Assembly: GCA_012511245.1 (NCBI GenBank)
Contig: JAAZGM010000313.1
Location: forward strand, 1-8,462
Length of the DNA: 8,462 nucleotides
Direction of reading: 5' to 3'
Source of the DNA: Methanomicrobiales archaeon
GTDB taxonomy: Archaea > Halobacteriota > Methanomicrobia > Methanomicrobiales > Methanoculleaceae
In this document: positions 6,012 to 8,462 of the stretch, piece after piece
How the letters are laid out: each line of letters opens with the position of its first letter
Numbering within the stretch: the first letter of the stretch is position 1
The notes under the pieces: generated by a model
Database searches by the model: none
Seen by the model: the letters and a program-made list of their open reading frames with translations, nothing else
Told to the model about the DNA's origin: nothing
Translations under genes and position numbers: made by a program

Positions 6012-6598
6012 TTACCGACAGCCTGAGTCTCAGTATGTCTCTAATTTCGGCATCTGCAATCGAGCAATGCAGCCTCACCTAACAACTTCGAGTGGGATCA
6101 GCAGCACCTAGGTACCTGACTTCGCAGCAACGCGCTCAATGTGTGAGGTTGCACTGCTACTCCATCCACAACCTCGCGCGAAGACGCGAAGAACACGAAG
6201 GGAAGTGGATGGGTTGGCTTCCAAAGGATGGCCTCAACCGATTTAGCGAAGTACTGAGTCTGCTGTTCCAACTGTTCCGGGATAAGCCGAAGTTGGTCGG
6301 GATTGCCGGGAGTGGCCCGAAGCTCAGATTCACAAGCAGGGCAAACAGGAGCGGCAGCTAGATCAGCGACCTGCTGGCAATACATAACATATCTCCGTGG
6401 TTTCACCATCAAGGGGGGAAACGTCGTCCGGGAACCCCTCATCCTCTACGTGGGCGAAACGTTCCTCGGCGTGACGGTCGTGCTCTGGTGCCTTGTGGCG
6501 CGGTGCCGGCAAAGGGCATCTCCGATGCCCGGGTCGGATACAGAACCGTAAAGGGGTACCGGCGCACACCTTCATGAACCGGACGGAGCGGTGCCCCT
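6012..6598. other. Mostly non-coding or decayed stretch, no convincing gene
   Basis: Two open frames cross this region. One is on the minus strand (6098-6442, 114 codons, with a CPAC motif near residue 34). The other is on the plus strand (6303-6551, ending in a hydrophobic LILYVGETFLGVTVVLWCLV segment). Neither resembles a family I know and neither has a convincing ribosome binding site, so they are not called as genes. Between 6177 and 6205 there is an iterated CGCGAAG / ACGCGAAG / ACACGAAG motif. Composition changes from mixed to GC-rich around 6420-6440, which probably marks the return to native sequence. Confidence 0.5.
6177..6205 (+). repeat. Short iterated CGAAG motif
   Basis: CGCGAAG, ACGCGAAG and AACACGAAG follow one another and are succeeded by GGAAG, so GAAG recurs every 8-9 bases. 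Similar strings occur in intergenic DNA of many prokaryotes and give spurious peptides such as FFASSR on the opposite strand (from general recollection). No function is assigned. Confidence 0.4.
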
Positions 6599-7531
6599 AT
6601 GAGCGATGCGGTTATGGATTTCCTGGTAGTCGCTGACCAGATCTTCATCCTGGTCCTCCTGATCGGCGCAGGCTACGTTGCCGTCTCGACGAGGATCGTC
6701 GATCCCCGGGCCACCCGGGGGCTTTCCGGGCTCCTCATCAACATCACTCTGCCGGCGCTGATCGTCGCCTCGATGCAGGTGCCCTTCACCCCCGAGCGCC
6801 TCATCGGCGCAGAGACCCTCCTCCTTGCAACCGGGGCCCTCTTCACCCTCTCGTTCGCCATCGCCTGGGCTGTCTCGAAGGCGATGCGGGTCCCGGCCGC
6901 GGAAGAAGGAGTCCTCCAGTTCGCGATCGTCTTCGGGAACGTCGGATTCATGGGGTTCCCGGTCGCTCTGGCGCTCTTCGGCGAAGAATCGCTCTTTTAC
7001 GTCGCGATCTTCAACCTCGCCTTCAACATCCTGGTCTTCTCGGTCGGGATCATGATGCTGACCGGGGGGAGGGGGGAGAGGTTTAACCCGCGACTGCTCG
7101 CGAACTCCGGGATAGCAGCCTCCGTCGTCGGGCTCGCCCTCTTCCTCGGGTCGGTCGAGATCCCATCGCCCTTCATCGACTCGATCGAGCTCCTCGGCGG
7201 GGTGACGACGCCTCTAGCCATGATCATCGTAGGAGCGATGCTTGCGACGTTTCCCGCCCGGGAGATGGTCGGCAACTGGCGGATCTGGGTCACGAGCGCC
7301 ATCCTTCTCCTCGCCGTCCCGGTGATCTACTGCTGGCTCTTCTCCCCGATCTTCCCGGATTCCCTCGTTAACGGCGTCATGATCACGATGGCCGCGATGC
7401 CCGCCGCTGCAAACACCGTCATCTTCGCAGAACAGTATGGTGCAAACTCAAAACTCGCGTCGCAGATCGTCTTCGTCTCGACGATAGGATCGCTCGTCAC
7501 GATCCCGCTGATCGCGACGGTGTTACTGTAG
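6599..7531 (+). CDS. AEC-family (auxin efflux carrier-like) membrane transporter
   Basis: This 310-residue protein is close to the usual length of prokaryotic AEC permeases. The ATG at 6599 has GGAG (6585-6588) about 10 nt upstream; an ATG at 6614 is a weaker alternative. Roughly ten hydrophobic segments span residues 10-310 in two five-helix halves. Family landmarks are NITLPALI (48-55), the glycine-rich GNVGFMGFP (113-121) in the first half, and GGVTTPLAMIIVG (200-212) with MPAAANTVIFAEQYG (267-281) followed by ASQIVFVSTIGS in the second half. Members export or import small carboxylates and related anions across the cytoplasmic membrane; the substrate here cannot be told from sequence. The gene stands alone on the plus strand and converges on the minus-strand gene at 7553 with only 21 bp between stops. 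Codon use is GC-rich like the native genes. Confidence 0.92.
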   Translation: MSDAVMDFLVVADQIFILVLLIGAGYVAVSTRIVDPRATRGLSGLLINITLPALIVASMQVPFTPERLIGAETLLLATGALFTLSFAIAWAVSKAMRVPAAEEGVLQFAIVFGNVGFMGFPVALALFGEESLFYVAIFNLAFNILVFSVGIMMLTGGRGERFNPRLLANSGIAASVVGLALFLGSVEIPSPFIDSIELLGGVTTPLAMIIVGAMLATFPAREMVGNWRIWVTSAILLLAVPVIYCWLFSPIFPDSLVNGVMITMAAMPAAANTVIFAEQYGANSKLASQIVFVSTIGSLVTIPLIATVLL

Positions 7532-7552
7532 AGGAAATGAAACCAAACTTCA

Positions 7553-8266
7553 TCAGAACCCGATACCCCCTGCAATAACCCGATATTCGGCCGTTACCAG
7601 GACAAAATCCGATTCCGTGCCTTGAACAACCGCATTCACTGTTGTCGTCCAGGTATTTTCGCGTATCAAGCGTTTCGTGCCCCCCACCCCCCGGTATTCG
7701 AGGCTGAACGTAATCCCTGCCGCATCTTCCGGCGGCGGGGCGAAACCGTCAAGGAATACGACCGTGGTGTAGGTACCGTTTGAAACCCGGATGAACTCAG
7801 CGACGCTCACGTTATCGGGTGTCGCAAGCACAGGCATGAGCAGCCGCGGCTCTCTCTTCATCTCCCATGCGGTCAGGTTAGTGGGCCGCTGGTACCGGGG
7901 CAATCGCTGCGATTCGTCTTCCGTCTGCAGCACCTCAAACGATACGGATACATCGGGTGCATACCCTTCCGTCGCCGTGAACGCGAGCATCTTCCCGTAA
8001 GGTGTCTCCCGAACCGCCGCCTGCCACCCGGCGACCCGATCGCCGACGAGCGCTTCCTCCGGGATCACCGGTTCGCCCGTTACGTTCGCCGGGATCGGGA
8101 CCATGACCGTGGCGGTGCCGTTCGCGGCAGGACCGGGTAGACCGGTGATCTCGACCGTGTAGGAGTTGTCCGGCAGAACGGTCTCGGTAAACGCGAAAAG
8201 GAGGAAAAGGACGACGATCACGCTGAAAATGGCAGCGAACGCCTTGAAAATAAAGTCAACCTTCAC
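7553..8266 (-). CDS. Membrane-anchored extracellular protein of unknown function
   Basis: This 237-residue protein starts at a GTG (8266-8264) preceded by GAGGCGAG (complement of 8273-8280) at good spacing. One hydrophobic segment (about residues 5-27, AAIFSVIVVLFLLFAF) follows a short basic start and acts as a signal anchor. The rest, rich in beta-strand-like stretches and prolines, should lie outside the cell. It carries five N-X-S/T sequons (such as NGT, NVT, NLT and NVS), typical of archaeal surface glycoproteins. No catalytic motif or known domain is recognised. The gene has a promoter related to those of the left-hand exported proteins. A structural or sensory surface role is possible but unproven. 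Confidence 0.85.
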   Translation of the reverse strand: MKVDFIFKAFAAIFSVIVVLFLLFAFTETVLPDNSYTVEITGLPGPAANGTATVMVPIPANVTGEPVIPEEALVGDRVAGWQAAVRETPYGKMLAFTATEGYAPDVSVSFEVLQTEDESQRLPRYQRPTNLTAWEMKREPRLLMPVLATPDNVSVAEFIRVSNGTYTTVVFLDGFAPPPEDAAGITFSLEYRGVGGTKRLIRENTWTTTVNAVVQGTESDFVLVTAEYRVIAGGIGF

Positions 8267-8333
8267 GCAGATCTCGCCTCAGACATCGAACCCGGGGATG
8301 GACCGTGTATGCCCAGGTATCGGTACCTACGGG

Positions 8334-8370
8334 TGAGGTATCGACGTTCAGTTATAAACCCTTTCTGTGA
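8334..8370 (-). promoter_or_regulatory. Archaeal promoter module, diverged copy 3
   Basis: On the minus strand it reads ACAGAAAGGGTTTATAAC, a BRE plus TATA box (complement of 8353-8358), with a start expected near 8330 and a leader of about 65 nt to the GTG at 8266. CGTCGA occurs at the same distance after the TATA box as in copy 2. The upstream flank is only partly similar to copies 1 and 2. Confidence 0.6.
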
Positions 8371-8373
8371 TGC

Positions 8374-8462
8374 TTATCTGCGCATCAGGCGCCCTTTGAC
8401 GATTCTGAGCAACATCCGCAAGCTGAAGGCGGGAACCGTGCGAAAGAATACCCCTGCCACGC
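8374..8462 (-). CDS. Probable C-terminus of an upstream minus-strand gene (partial)
   Basis: One minus-strand frame is open from the window edge to a TAA at 8374-8376 and reads about 28 residues, with the stretch FFRTVPAFSLRMLLRIVKGR followed by LMRR. The mix of hydrophobic and basic residues looks like a natural helical C-terminus. The stop lies just before the promoter module at 8334-8370, as expected for the end of one gene before the promoter of the next. A second frame is also open across this short piece, so the call is tentative and no function is suggested. Confidence 0.4.
   Translation of the reverse strand, partial: VAGVFFRTVPAFSLRMLLRIVKGRLMRR

Noticed and set aside
6098..6442. 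Minus-strand 114-codon frame with a CPAC motif as a zinc-binding protein
   Set aside because: It has only one CxxC pair, no recognisable family and no ribosome binding site, and part of it (FFASSRE) is encoded by the iterated CGAAG repeat.
6303..6551. Plus-strand 82-codon frame with a hydrophobic segment as a small membrane protein
   Set aside because: It crosses the composition change near 6420-6440 and has no credible start signal; the hydrophobic part could equally be chance in GC-rich DNA.
1..8462. CRISPR array, tRNA or rRNA genes
   Set aside because: No regularly spaced repeats with unique spacers and no cloverleaf-like or rRNA-like conserved sequence was found by reading.

Overview
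The window most likely comes from a GC-rich methanogenic archaeon, with a Methanoculleus-like member of Methanomicrobiales as the best guess. This is inferred from four things: archaeal BRE/TATA promoters of the form AGAAA(A/G)GGTTTATA, the absence of bacterial -35/-10 elements at the native genes, secreted proteins rich in N-X-S/T sequons, and the gene families present. No rRNA, tRNA or CRISPR array was seen.

Left part (1-2957): this part is dominated by exported proteins. A minus-strand gene enters the window at its left edge with only its signal peptide start visible. Next to it is a minus-strand lipoprotein gene (284-769). A frameshifted scrap of a second copy of that lipoprotein gene lies at 951-1004. 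The promoter modules upstream of the edge gene and of the lipoprotein gene are near-identical (57 of 62 bases, exactly 688 bp apart), so this stretch looks like a tandem array of promoter-plus-gene units with one decayed member. On the plus strand follows a secreted M28-type zinc aminopeptidase with a duplicated Ig-like region (1127-2857).

Middle part (2957 to about 6440): this is a mosaic accessory region. A minus-strand fragment resembling the propeptide part of a secreted metallopeptidase (2957-3538) has lost its signal peptide and its catalytic domain. It abuts a distinctly AT-rich segment holding one long gene, an OLD-family AAA ATPase/TOPRIM nuclease (3579-5603, minus), with a bacterial-looking hairpin plus T-tract terminator. 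The segment is bounded by 14-bp perfect inverted repeats (3488-3501 and 5719-5732). The right one is half of a 25-bp near-perfect palindrome. Immediately beyond lies an ATG-less 87-codon open frame (5748-6011, minus) whose sequence looks like the tail of a real bacterial protein, possibly from a Firmicutes conjugative element. It is followed by about 590 bp of apparently decayed or non-coding sequence.

Right part (6599-8462): GC-rich native sequence resumes with an AEC-family membrane transporter (plus strand). Convergent to it is a membrane-anchored, extracellular, sequon-rich protein of unknown function (7553-8266, minus). Its promoter is a more diverged relative of the two left-hand modules, suggesting that a shared promoter architecture drives at least three exported proteins here. 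The last bases appear to hold the C-terminus of another minus-strand gene.

The most interesting points are the repeat-bounded OLD nuclease cassette as a candidate horizontally acquired defence module, the untracked foreign-looking ORF fragment beside it, and the repeated promoter modules in front of exported proteins.
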